Shown here: positions 1 to 9,967 of the stretch, piece after piece
How positions within the stretch are numbered: the stretch's first letter is position 1
Layout: the number at the start of each line of letters is the position of its first letter
Assembly (NCBI GenBank): GCA_020536535.1
Contig: JAHLWZ010000870.1
Coordinates: forward strand, 1 to 38,262
From: Pelomyxa schiedti
Taxonomy: Eukaryota > Evosea > Pelobiontida > Pelomyxidae
Length of the DNA: 38,262 nt
Direction: 5' to 3'
The notes under the pieces: model-generated
Database searches by the model: none
Seen by the model: the letters and a program-made list of their open reading frames with translations, nothing else
What the model was told of the DNA's origin: nothing
Translations under genes and position numbers: made by a program

Positions 1-189
1 GGGAAGCACATTGGTGTGTCTGTTGGCCGTTGGCGTGCTGCAAACTGTGTGCACACTGTTTTCCCAGAAAAACGCTCGTTTTTTGATCGTGTGCACACCG
101 AAAAAGTTTGGGCAGTCCCAAGGACCTTTGTCCACCGCGGCGGGCGTGTGACACCGACGCAGGGGAATCACTTACTTTTGGCAGCGGCA

Positions 190-2336
190 ATGAAGAAAAA
201 GAGCAGCCGCAACACGGCCAAGAACAAGCCGAGAAATAATGCGAGTGGCACCGGGGGGTCCAAGCCGAAGAAGACAGGAGATCCGCTCAACAATCCCGCA
301 AAGGTTGCATCTACGAAGAAACCAGTGTCGCAAAAAACACCGCCATCTTCGACTACTACTCCAACAGCAACGACAACGACATCCACATCCACATCAACAC
401 CCACCACAAAACACGCTACCAACGATGAACCGGAGAATTCACACGCCCAACATACGGCGACTCCCGATAGTACGAAAGCGGCCACATCCCACGAAACTAA
501 ACCAGCCAAAACTACAGCAGAAACCACACCGGCACCGACCATGACACCACCACCGACGGCACCATCACCTATTGACGACGATATTATGCCAGACATAGAC
601 CACTCGCCGGCTAAGGAAACACCAACCACAGCCACAACTGGGGCAGAAGCAACGCCACTTGAACAGCACGAAAGATTGCGCGCACTAATTGAGAAGGATG
701 GGCACCCACGTAATGATGAAGGCTGGGCGGTTGTGGACTTCTCTAAGAGTGCTGACATAACGAAACTGTCTTCAGAAAGTACCAGTACTGGGACCTCTAA
801 CTCTACTGCCTCGGCACCTGGTGAAGACAATGTCATCGAAATTGTGTCCGACTCTGTTCGTCGTGACTACCGGCATTGGAAAAAAAATGAGCAGACAGAA
901 CCAACGCAGCAGGGAGATGCTGAAGAAGAGCCATCTGGTGAAGAAGAAGAAGAGGAGGAGGAGGAGGAGGAGGAATCTGAAGAAACCCCCCAAAGTAAGA
1001 AAAAAACGCGATCGCGGAGGGGAGCTCCAAGTTTGGCTGATATGCTCTTCAGCAATTTTGGGTTTGGTGATGATTTTGGTGAGGAAGATGACGACGATGA
1101 CGACGAAGATGCTGAGGAGGACAGTGAAGAAGATTTTGGTGGTACGCTGTAAATAATCGCCTGCACTTGTTTAATCACCACTTGAAATTGCAGAATTTGG
1201 ATCTATTCCTGAAATGTTCTTTTTCCCACCTGGTTCGGAAGACGAGGATGAAGACGATGACGACGACGACGAAGAAGAGGATGAGGAGGATGTCGGACAC
1301 AAGGGAGGCAAAAAAATGACTTGGGAGCAAATAGAACAAATGGCAAGGAAAATCAAGACATGGAATTTGAAAAAAGCACTTGCTTTTATCAAGGAGATTG
1401 GCCAAGGTAGTATTTTCCTTCCTAGAAACTACCATTTTTATTCTGACATTGCGCAATAAAGAACGCTCCGCGACCTATCTGTCCAGATTACTACCCATCA
1501 TGACACAGTCAATGAGCACTGAGGACACAGCTTTATTCATCTATGATTTGGCTGGCAGGAATCCAAAATTATTCGCTAGTATGGTTGATGGCTGTGATAC
1601 AAGTACAGTTCCTTTCTCATTATGGTGTTGTCTAAAGGGTCACAAAAAAGAGAAGCCCAAAAATAAAAACTTCGTCTCGATATTTGGAGCAACACGTAAA
1701 GCACTCGAAAAAGTTGCCACACTGATACTCACTATCATGTAATCACGGTTACAAATTTACATTCTTGTTTACAACGACACAGTGAACTGGAGTCCTGGGA
1801 GTTTGCAGAAACTTGCAGTAATATAGAGGCTATTTTCCAGCAGTGGAGAATGACTTTTGATGATCCAGCATGCCCAGTTATCATTGGAAAGCTTATTGAG
1901 GCTTGGCCTTTTGACCAGGTACGTTCCCTTTCCATACTCATTTCGTAAGAAACTCTTCAGGCGCTACTGTTTCTCTATGGGCTGAGTCGCAACGAAAACC
2001 CTTCCTCATGGAGTCCTGCTCTAGACAATTTCTTCTTCAGGTTTTGTTGATGAAATCTTATCCCCCTCGATAACTGTTTTGCTTAGGCTGACCGAATCAT
2101 GGAGTAGTGCGGAGAGGGCCACACTGGCCAAAGATATCAAAAAGAAGTGGCCGTGGAAAGCAGCCGTAACTGACAAGGCTTTTGAAGTACTATCTAAACC
2201 ACAGACAAAGAAACCGGCCCCAGCCCCTCCAAAGAACGCTGTAAGCTCTCCTTTGGGGCTGTAAATACTTTTAACCTTTTACTTCCAGAAGCCACCCCCT
2301 CCAAAGAAACCGGCAACAAGAAAACGCAAGTCGTAG
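190..2336 (+). CDS. Hypothetical acidic, low-complexity protein (7 exons, about 619 aa)
   Basis: I do not recognise this family. The proposed exons are 190-1141, 1194-1406, 1462-1738, 1783-1918, 1961-2040, 2087-2240 and 2289-2336; all join in phase and end at TAG. The start at 190 (MKKKSSRN) is preferred to an in-frame upstream ATG at 16, because the 16-189 part is unlike the Lys-rich body. The N-terminal third is Lys-, Thr-, Ser- and Pro-rich. The middle holds several poly-Glu/Asp tracts (around 930-975, 1083-1130 and 1238-1290). A better-ordered, probably helical region follows (from MTWEQIEQMARK at about 1316 to WPFDQ at 1918). The tail is basic and Pro/Lys-rich (ending KRKS), resembling a nuclear localisation segment. 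An alternating acid/base nuclear or nucleolar protein is a guess; only the gene structure is well supported. Confidence 0.72.
945..974 (+). repeat. GAA/GAG trinucleotide run encoding poly-Glu
   Basis: A tandem purine-rich triplet tract in exon 1 of the first gene encodes about ten consecutive Glu residues. Similar GAC/GAT/GAA tracts recur at about 1083-1115 and 1240-1290. Confidence 0.8.
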
Positions 2337-2434
2337 TACCACAAATAGAGCTAGTTCCGCCAACCCTAAAGCAAGTCTAAAATCTAAAGGTCTATCTTAC
2401 TGCAAAAGAAAATAGAAAGAAAAAAGGAAAAACA

Positions 2435-4439
2435 ATGAGCGGAAGGAGAAGGGGCCGGCAGCAGCCACAAAGATACGGCAGGAACGACGACCGTGCAACC
2501 AGAGGATCTCGACAGTCGAGATCCAGGAGCACTAGTACCGACGGCGACGCCTTCGGGGGCTGGTCGTTTAACGCCACCAGTAGTGGTACAACTGCAACGT
2601 CGTCGACTGCGCCTTCGTCGTCGTACGGCGATCTGCCGCCGGCGGAGGCGTTTGGCTTTGGGACAGAGTGGAACAGCGATTGCGCGAGCGCGACGGGGAG
2701 AGACGGCTCTGGCGATGCGTGGAGCACGTGCGGGGGGATCACGGCGTGGAACACTTCGTGGGACGTGGAGGAGGACGGCGCCGATGCACTGGGAGGAGGT
2801 GTGGTGAAGAAAGAGCGCGTAGACGACGACGGCGGCGCGTTTGGCGGCACCCGCGGGTTCGCGGCGGCGCCGCCTCGGCTTGTGGACTCTGGGATTAAGA
2901 TTGAAAAGACTGGACAGTCTCCTACGCCTGTGGTTGTAGGGGCTACGCCGATAAAAGAATGTGGGGGGGACTGCGTGGGGAATACGGCTGAAGGGATGCC
3001 GAAGAAGGGAGTGGTATCTGGTGTAGTGGAGGGAAGCAGCTGTGCGCGCTCTAGTCTTGGTATTGGAATGACATCAACGGCGGCCTTTGCTCCTTTTGCA
3101 TATGAAAGATATTCTGAGACTCATGACGAATTGGCAATCAGAAACGATATGTTGCACAATGCTTTTTCCGCGGTCTCTGGTGTGCCCTTTTTCTTTTTCT
3201 TCGTCCTTCCTCATAGCTAACGCACAACCCTCAATTTTTCTTCTTACTCAAGAATCTATGGCTCAATAGAGTTGGAGCATATTCCCTTCTTTGGGGTTAG
3301 CTGCCACATTGCATACCGGACACAGGGTAAATTCGAAGTTAAATATTATTATTATGTTGTCCCATACAGTCATTACTTTATTTCCTCTTAACCGATCCGT
3401 ACATAGCTGGGTACATTCCAATCGAAATTGGGATATGTGCATTCACTATAAGTAAAGAGTTAGAGGAAGAGCCCCACCACACCTTTTTTTCCTACATTCC
3501 CATCAAGTCTTCACACTTGTCAGAAAGGTAATTTCATTTAATTGTGTGAATCTAAGGAACTCTCACATTAGGCAAAACGCAAGTTTGGAGGGGAGATCAC
3601 GCAGAGTTCATGGGATTCCCATTAAAGAACCGTTACCTTCCCCTCCTTTTTTCTTTTGTTACTCAACCTGATTTAGTGCTGCAGACAACTATAAACAAAT
3701 TTGGAATAGGTTAACTGACTTTCTTCAGGAGTTTACCTGCAAAGATGGCCTCAGACCCGTTTTTGTGGCTGTATGATGCAAAAAATTTGTCATTGATTAA
3801 TGTGATTTCCCAGGCAACACTTTTCCCTGATGTATACCCTGAGCAATCTGCCCCAGTATGCGAGTCCTGTATTTCGTGGCTTGCAAGGCAAGCAGGAGAA
3901 GATTCAAATACTTTTCAAGGTTACTTGTTTAAAACAATTTTATTTCACTAACATCTGTCAAAGGTTCCTTTTTCTCCATCGATGAAGTAATATACACAAT
4001 ATTACATGTACGAAAAGTCTCGATGACAGGAGAGCAGGTTCGAGTTTCTGTCAACTCATCTGTTAGACAAACAGTACAATAGATCGAGTGGGAGACTGAA
4101 AACCACATTAGCGTAAGTAAGAAGACCGATTTGGTGGGTGCATGTGACCTGCATCTTCGATGCAAGAAGCCATGTGCACTGTCACGAGCCAACAATGTTG
4201 CGCAAATTGTGTATTCCCTCTTGGCACAGTACCCAGCACCTCCCACATTGGATATAGACAACTTGGCTTCAGCAGTCATCCAGCAGTATAACCCAGAGCT
4301 GGCTATAAACAGTATCAACAAAGAACGAGAAACAACAACAGACCAACCCAGACACAATACCAGAGACAGGAGTAGAGATAAGGGAAGAGACAGATCAAGA
4401 GATAGTGACAAAGAAAGAGGGGGACCCCACACAGGTTAG
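2435..4439 (+). CDS. Maelstrom-domain protein (8 exons, about 536 aa)
   Basis: The Maelstrom domain is a DnaQ/RNase H-like fold known from the animal piRNA factor MAEL. Proposed exons: 2435-3179, 3270-3326, 3407-3527, 3572-3631, 3677-3770, 3814-3919, 3964-about 4073, about 4122-4439; the total is a multiple of three. After a 248-residue basic, then Gly/Ser-rich N-terminus, the family signature blocks appear in order: GYIPIEIG with Glu at 3424; RVHGIPI with His at 3609; NYKQIWNRLTDFL; CISWLARQAG with Cys at 3868; and KKPCALSRANN with Cys at 4173. These match the conserved E-H-C-C set of animal MAEL rather than the DEDDh set of active exonucleases. No HMG box is recognisable at the N-terminus, unlike animal MAEL. 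The C-terminus is an RD/RS-repeat tail (TRDRSRDKGRDRSRDSDKE). The joint between the last two exons is the least certain. Family assignment is strong; function in small-RNA silencing is inferred. Confidence 0.8.
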
Positions 4440-4526
4440 ATGAGTTTTGTTGTACAGAAAAACATGTGAATCTTTTCCTTTGTAAAAAAAAAACGAAGAA
4501 AATAAGCACAAAGCAGTTTCTCTTTA

Positions 4527-5520
4527 ATGAGTACGACGATCAAGGCACTGGTGTTTGATGTTGGGGGAGTCCTTGCCCCCGACCTGAATACCACTGTTGG
4601 TGGCATGATTAATCGCTTCCCTGTAATCACTGAACCTGAGGTGTTTGTCTGTCATTCACATACAACGAACTTTTTTGTTTGTTGTACCACCTGTGCCATA
4701 ATCTAGCATAATAAGGCAATATTGTGAAACCAACACACACGTATAGCTTCTGTTATGGCTGCGTGAGGCATGGATTTTGTTTGATAGGAGTGGGAGTGAT
4801 GAATTGGCACAGGAGCAGGAACTAGCCTTCTGGGCTACCTTTACGAAAAAGTTTGCATCCCGTTTACCTGGAACTGCTCCAGGTTCGGATTTACTTCGTG
4901 CCTGACACACTTATTAAACCATTCTGTATCTACAGGAGACATGGTTGGTGCTCTGGAGCCATATGTGGTATTTATTGATGGAATGGAGCAACTTTTAGAC
5001 CTAATTCAGACCCGCAGGCCTGACCTCTTGTTGGGGGTATGGTCCTTTATATCTCATTCTCCGGATTTTGTTGCCTTCTTTTTTCTCGCGTCATCGTTTA
5101 AAATTAATCTTTACATACTTTCACCACTTTCTACCATACGGTGTTGATGAAATATAAAAAGATTTGTTCTAACAATGCATCATTTACCTGGCTTAGAACG
5201 AAAAATAAACTTCATCTCACCAAGTGGTTCCCACAATCCCACTGCGTTCTTTCCCAAGAAGTATGCCAAGTACCTTTTTTTCTCCTACTGATTTTCACAC
5301 TGCACAGGTAGGGGTAAAGAAGCCATCACCTGACATTTACCAGATTGCCCGTACATGTTTCCCTGGCATTTCCGGACCAGAAATATTGTTCATAGATGAC
5401 AAGAAGCTCAATTTAGATGCTGCTGCAAACACTGCCAATTTTCAAGTGTTCCAGTTTCCTACATTCCAGAATGGAGCCCAGGCTCTGCAATCACATCTTG
5501 AGGCACTTCATGTTCTCTAG
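4527..5520 (+). CDS. HAD-superfamily (subfamily IA-like) phosphatase (5 exons, about 220 aa)
   Basis: Haloacid-dehalogenase-type hydrolase, expected to remove phosphate from a small metabolite. Exons 4527-4640, 4747-4882, 4936-5036, 5162-5260 and 5308-5520 join in phase and give a full-length single-domain enzyme. All four HAD motifs are visible: motif I FDVGGVLAP (nucleophile Asp, although the usual second Asp of DxD is Gly here), motif II ICSNN, motif III Lys in EVGVKKPSPDIY, and motif IV FIDDKKLN. The helical cap lies between motifs I and II. Replacement of the +2 Asp by Gly is also seen in the sub-branch that includes YihX-type sugar phosphatases and epoxide-hydrolase N-domains, so the substrate cannot be called. 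The gene starts 87 bp after the Maelstrom gene stop. Confidence 0.85.
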
Positions 5521-5616
5521 AGAACAACAACCACTCTAACTCGTACTAAAAAGAAACAATTAACTATACAAATGGTTTTTTCGTTACTATGTTTACAGTT
5601 GGGGTTATGGAGTTTT

Positions 5617-7105
5617 TCAAAAGTGAGGGTCTGTGAGAGTGGGAGAAGGAAGTATGGAACCAGCAAAGAGGCAACCAACACTCTCGGGGGGGATTTCTAT
5701 GGAGGAGGTGGGGCCAAGATAGAGTGAGCAGAGAGCTTCAAAGTTGCATTGTGCTTGGAAACAGTCATCTTGGTTGGTGTCCTGTGGTGTTTGTGGCACT
5801 GATAAATGAAGCGGAATTGGAAGTGGTGAAGGGAGTGACGGCGTTGAAGAAAGGCGCGGTGATTGGCGTGGTGATGGTAGTGGAGTAAGCAGCGGAATTT
5901 GGGGTGTATTTGGACCGGAAATAATGGTGCTCTGGGTTTGCGCCATTTGATAGACTTGGAGTGGTGGAGCACATGGCCGAGGAGATGGCGGCACCGCGTA
6001 TGAGACAGAGGATGAGGTGGCAAGAGGAGGTATTGGTTGTTGTTGTGTCTTGGTTGACTTGGCTTTTTTGGCGTTGGGTGCATTTTCAGGCGGATCGAAT
6101 TTTACGGAAGTTCTCCCAAACAGTGTGCTCTCTAGTACCCATACTTGCCCTGGAGCTCCCTGATTGAAAATCTCCTCAGGGAGTTGAATGACCTAATTTT
6201 GGTGAGATTTAAAGCTGTTCTAGGAAGACTAGAATCTCTTGTACCTTGAGATGGTCCAAACTACAAGTCTGTTTCCTTCTCGAGTGCCTTGAAACTGTTG
6301 TATTGTGTTTAATTTCCCCAAGCGGTAGCTCTCGTATTCCTCGCATCTCTAAACAGTTCCATAGTTCTTCCGGGGTTTTGGGAGGGGCAGTTCCGCACAT
6401 CTGGTTGGATCTCTCAGTGATATACCTGGCCTCACCCTCAAGAGCGGGACCAGCTGAAGAACAGCTGGCTGCTGCTTGGGATTGCATCATTGAAGTTACT
6501 TTCGCCACAGTTTCCTCCATTTTCCTTGAAAATACGATATAGTCATCACATGCTCGGAGCAAAACTCCCAACGCCGGGCAGCAACCATAAGTTTCTTGGT
6601 GTCTCACCAAGTTAGCAGCAAGTCCGTCATGAGTCCTCTTGTGGCACTCGAGATCACTCGCCAAAGACTGGACCAGCATCTGCAATGAGCTGGCCTGCGT
6701 TTCGTAATTGTTTGTAGCATAACACAAGTTTGAAGGAGAGAGCGCAGTTGCATTGGTTGATACTGAAGGAGAGAATGAGGCCATCAAAGCGGCACAACTT
6801 ACAACCGAGTCATCTGTGTGATAGACTCTCCTCGTCACTGGTATTCCCACAATTGAGTTATTTACATTGTTGCTGGTGGTTGTGGTTGTGGTTGTGCTGC
6901 TTCCGTTGGTACAACTAAGAGGGGACGGCTCGTAAATAGCGGCGAAAAGTGAACCGTCGGCCGCAACGTTGTAAATTACGGGACGGCGGTATTTCTTGAC
7001 CGCAGGCGATCTTGAAACGAGACACGTATCCGAGATCTTGTTGTTAGTCTGAACCCCGCACGTAGGACCGCTGTCGCCACGTCGCTGTTGCTTCCCGCGC
7101 GGCAT
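5617..7105 (-). CDS. Hypothetical protein, coiled-coil plus Pro/Ser-rich tail (2 exons, 478 aa)
   Basis: Not recognised. Exon 1 runs 7105-6245 and exon 2 6192-5617, separated by a 52-nt phase-0 intron (GTACAAG to AAATTAG on the minus strand). The N-terminus is basic (MPRGKQQRRGD). Residues around 140-220 look helical and could form a short coiled coil (LQMLVQSLASDLECHKRTHD onward). The second half is rich in Pro, Ser and Thr with many SP/TP dipeptides, as in a disordered regulatory tail. No signal peptide or membrane segment is seen. The gene converges on the HAD gene (96 bp between stops) and diverges from the claudin-like gene. Confidence 0.7.
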
Positions 7106-7397
7106 CTCGCCTCTGATTTTCCTATTTCCTTGTATGTTTTTTGTTTGCTGTTGTCAAGCAAGTTGGTTTCCGAACCAGAATGTCGTTATTTGAAAGTTCC
7201 AACGCAAGTTGCGTTTGCCAAAGGTTTTTTTTTCCCTTGGCGGTGCAGGGTGTATCGTGTTGACGCTTAAGAAGACTCAAACCGATTCAAACGGAAAATC
7301 AATTTTGGGATTAGCAAGTGGTGATTTGTCTTACGCATGGGAGGGGCATGGAATCGTGGAGTAGGCAAGTCATTTGAGAAAAATCGTGCACTGAAGA
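7106..7397. promoter_or_regulatory. Divergent intergenic region, presumed shared promoter
   Basis: This 292-bp gap separates the start codons of the minus-strand unknown gene (7105) and the plus-strand claudin-like gene (7398). It must hold the upstream regions of both. I see no clear TATA box, repeat or RNA gene in it. Confidence 0.4.
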
Positions 7398-8136
7398 ATG
7401 GCATTCAAGGTTAGAAACCTATGAAGTGACTGCAGTTGATACCCATAATGCTTGCAGAAAGTTCATGCAATTGCGGCTGCGTTGGGCGTATTGGCCGTGT
7501 TGTGTGGGATTGTTGCCCTCTGTTCTCATCATTGGATGATTCACAAAGATGAAGGAAAGTGCGTACTGATGCTTCACTCTTCAGCGGTCAATTAATTTCT
7601 AACATTCTCTGCTTTCTTTAAGAGTGTCATACCTTGGTCTTCTTCGAGTCAAAGAGTGTACAAGTGAGGGGTGCAAGAAAATAGGCATATCCAAGAGCGA
7701 ATATTCTTCCTTCAGTCACGCTGGAAAGGTAATACGAACTAAACCACTAATAGTATCATATAATTCACGTCTGCGTACTTTGTGAAACAAAAATACTGAA
7801 AACAATCCCATAACTCAGATTGCATTCCCGCTACTTCTCATTGGAATTCTCATCACGCTGTTGGCAGCAGGCTACTACGCGCTCAACGCTTTTGGATCTC
7901 GGATGACCAGCCCCGGCGCCCACATGTGCCTCAGTGCTCACGGAATAATAGGGGCCGGCATCATGCTCCTCGCGTGGGTATTATGGGTGGCGGTGGCACC
8001 CCACGGAGGAGGCTGGAAGCTAGGGTTCTCGTTCGTCCTGGCCATCGTCGCCTCTCTGATTGCTGCGGCCTCGTACGGTGTTTCAATGCTCAAGGCAAAG
8101 CAAACCCCTGCGGCCCTCCTGGGCTCCCAGACTTAA
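7398..8136 (+). CDS. Claudin/PMP22-like four-transmembrane protein (4 exons, 178 aa)
   Basis: Small tetraspan membrane protein. Exons 7398-7409, 7458-7558, 7623-7728 and 7819-8136 join in phase. The start (MAFKKVHAIAAALGVL) leads straight into a first membrane helix that ends in CSHHWMIHKDEG. An extracellular loop follows with LGLLRVKEC and a second Cys five residues later, which resembles the GLW-C-C loop of the claudin/PMP22/EMP superfamily. Helices 2, 3 and 4 follow (IAFPLLLIGILITLLAAGYY, HGIIGAGIMLLAWVLWVAVA, FSFVLAIVASLIAAASYGV) with a short cytosolic tail. Members of this superfamily organise membrane contacts or act as channel subunits; the specific role here is unknown. Superfamily placement rests on topology and the loop pattern, so it is moderately sure. 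Confidence 0.72.
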
Positions 8137-8218
8137 CCCCGAAACACCACAGCGCCCCTTGAATTTATTGAAAAGTAACTTTCTGTCATTCTTGGAAAGG
8201 TTATTAGTATCAACGAAC

Positions 8219-9612
8219 ATGGGGGACGAGGTGCCCAAGCAACCTAATGAGCCTAAAAGAGCCCGTCGCGTTTCAAGTTGTGTTGCGGGTGTTGGGCTCA
8301 CTTCTCTTCCTGCCATGGGTGTGTATTTACATTATGGGAGGTGGGACTTAACCCGGGTGTGGTTGTGACAATACTCAATTAGAAAGAGTGGCTTTGTTTC
8401 TGAATCCAGTTGATCTAGTGAATATGGTTAGAACATGTAGCATCTGGAGGAGGGCTATGCTGAGACCAGACGTACTACCTTGATATATCCTTCTTCCCCT
8501 CTGAACGATTTTTACTCTTCAGTTGAATTGTGTCAAGGATTTGATGGCCCCATCCATTGATTTAGTCAATGTTGGTGTACTGGCAAAGGCTGAAAGGTTG
8601 TGGCAGTTCAACGCGGGGCAAGGATGGTACCTTTTTTGGTATTACTTTATGCTCATATGTTGCAGGTTTGTGTTTATGTTGTACTACGTATATAGACTAC
8701 CTAAAATCAAGGACACTCATTTAGCAGAACCAACATCGTTTGACGCTTTAGTGATCACTCTTTTGACTGAACTCGAGGTGACTACTTTCTCTAAATAAAT
8801 AAAATAAAAAACTTTTTTAAAAAGGATGGTTCTTTCGAATATACTGACATTTTAAAATCCATTGCAAATGTGATGGCACACAGGTTTCTGCTACATTCTA
8901 AATATTTTATGCTCAACAAGGTAGGCTTTACATGAATCAGGAGTTGAGGCTGCTGGAAATTCCTCCTGCCGATCTCCCCATTGTAAGGGATATTATACAG
9001 TCTGTGAAAGTGTACTCTGTGGAGCACAATATTGCCTGTAAGTGAAGCCCATTTCTTTTTTTTTTTACCATTCTAATATTTCAAGTTATTGATGACCATG
9101 GTGGATCCACAATGACTGCCATTCTATCACTGGAACGCAACTCGAAGAGGGTTTTATTCCGACAAGTATTTGAATGTGCCATGCCACCAACCACTTACCA
9201 AAGCAGTTTTATTACAACAACAATGAAAACCAGGAGAGATACTGCTATTTTGAGATAATAGAGCCTGTTGATTACGGACGCAAGTACCGGTTGAAATTCG
9301 CCAAAATCGCAGCCGCGCTCTTTTCTACTTTGTTTGATGGTCAATGCCCGGCATCTGAGAATACCCAGGTACTCTCAAGCACAATAAAAATAACACGGTT
9401 TCCTCACACTTCACCAGAACAAAATACTCCGTGCAATCATATGGCCTTGGGGCAGATATAATGAAGGATATTCCGATCACTACACAATCATAGACGCAGG
9501 AGGGGACGCAGGAGCAAAGGTAATACCCAAGGGTGGCGATGGTGATGGTGATGATGAAGATGAGGACAGTGATCACGAGGATGATGACATCAAGTTCCAT
9601 CTGGACCGCTGA
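8219..9612 (+). CDS. Hypothetical protein with acidic C-terminus (8 exons, about 304 aa)
   Basis: Not recognised. Exons 8219-8320, 8523-8626, 8666-8777, 8825-8883, 8925-9037, 9086-9150, 9204-9368 and 9418-9612 all join in phase, which strongly supports a real gene. The body is a mixed helical/strand protein with a largely hydrophobic middle (WFVFMLYYVYRLPKIKD), a Gly-rich turn FIDDHGGSTMTA and the aromatic segment AIIWPWGRYNEGYSDHY. The C-terminus is strongly acidic with GDGD repeats and ends KFHLDR. The first intron (8321-8522, 202 nt) is long for this window; the second is only 39 nt and in frame, so it could also be read through. No signal peptide is evident. Confidence 0.66.
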
Positions 9613-9967
9613 AAAAAGATCCACAAAACAAAAACTCCCCACTTGCAACCACCACATCCCCAAAATTTCTACCCCAGGATCTAGTGAAAAAATCCGTCAC
9701 CTATGAAGCCCCGCGAAAAGGAAGGAGGAACTTTTTCAACGAATTGTACTTCCTGATCATCATTTAACCCTTCCTAACTTCTTTTGTCGCTTCGTGCTCT
9801 CACCGTCACAAGCCTCGTTGTTGGGGTGGAATTTCTTAAGAGCTCGCAGTTGTGTGCGGTTGGGTGCTCATTAGGGGACAGAAACAAAAAAACCGCGCTT
9901 GTAGAACGGGGGGAAAAATATACAAACAAGAAAAAGAGGACTAAAGCAAGGACCCCAAAATAAAAGA
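9613..9967. other. Intergenic region between two plus-strand genes
   Basis: No coding segment, RNA gene or mobile element is seen in these 355 bp. The distal end becomes A-rich just before the next start codon (AAAATAAAAGA before ATG at 9968), a pattern shared with several other genes here. Confidence 0.5.

Noticed and set aside
16-189. Upstream in-frame extension of the first gene
   Set aside because: Open by chance to an ATG at 16, but its composition differs from the protein body and the ATG at 190 fits better as the start.
168-836. 222-codon minus-strand open frame across exon 1 of the first gene
   Set aside because: It is the antisense of a low-complexity Thr/Pro/Lys coding region, gives a Val/Gly/Ser-rich composition without motifs, and conflicts with seven phase-consistent plus-strand exons.
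2392-2850. Minus-strand open frame opposite the Maelstrom N-terminus
   Set aside because: GC-rich shadow frame with no domain or splice context.
2435-3179. HMG box at the Maelstrom N-terminus
   Set aside because: Looked for because animal MAEL has one; the region is basic and Gly/Ser-rich without the aromatic/Pro pattern of HMG boxes.
5765-6083. Alternative minus-strand frames rich in His and Pro inside the 5617-7105 gene
   Set aside because: They overlap the second exon of a two-exon gene whose frame joins cleanly in phase 0; composition is typical of shadow frames.
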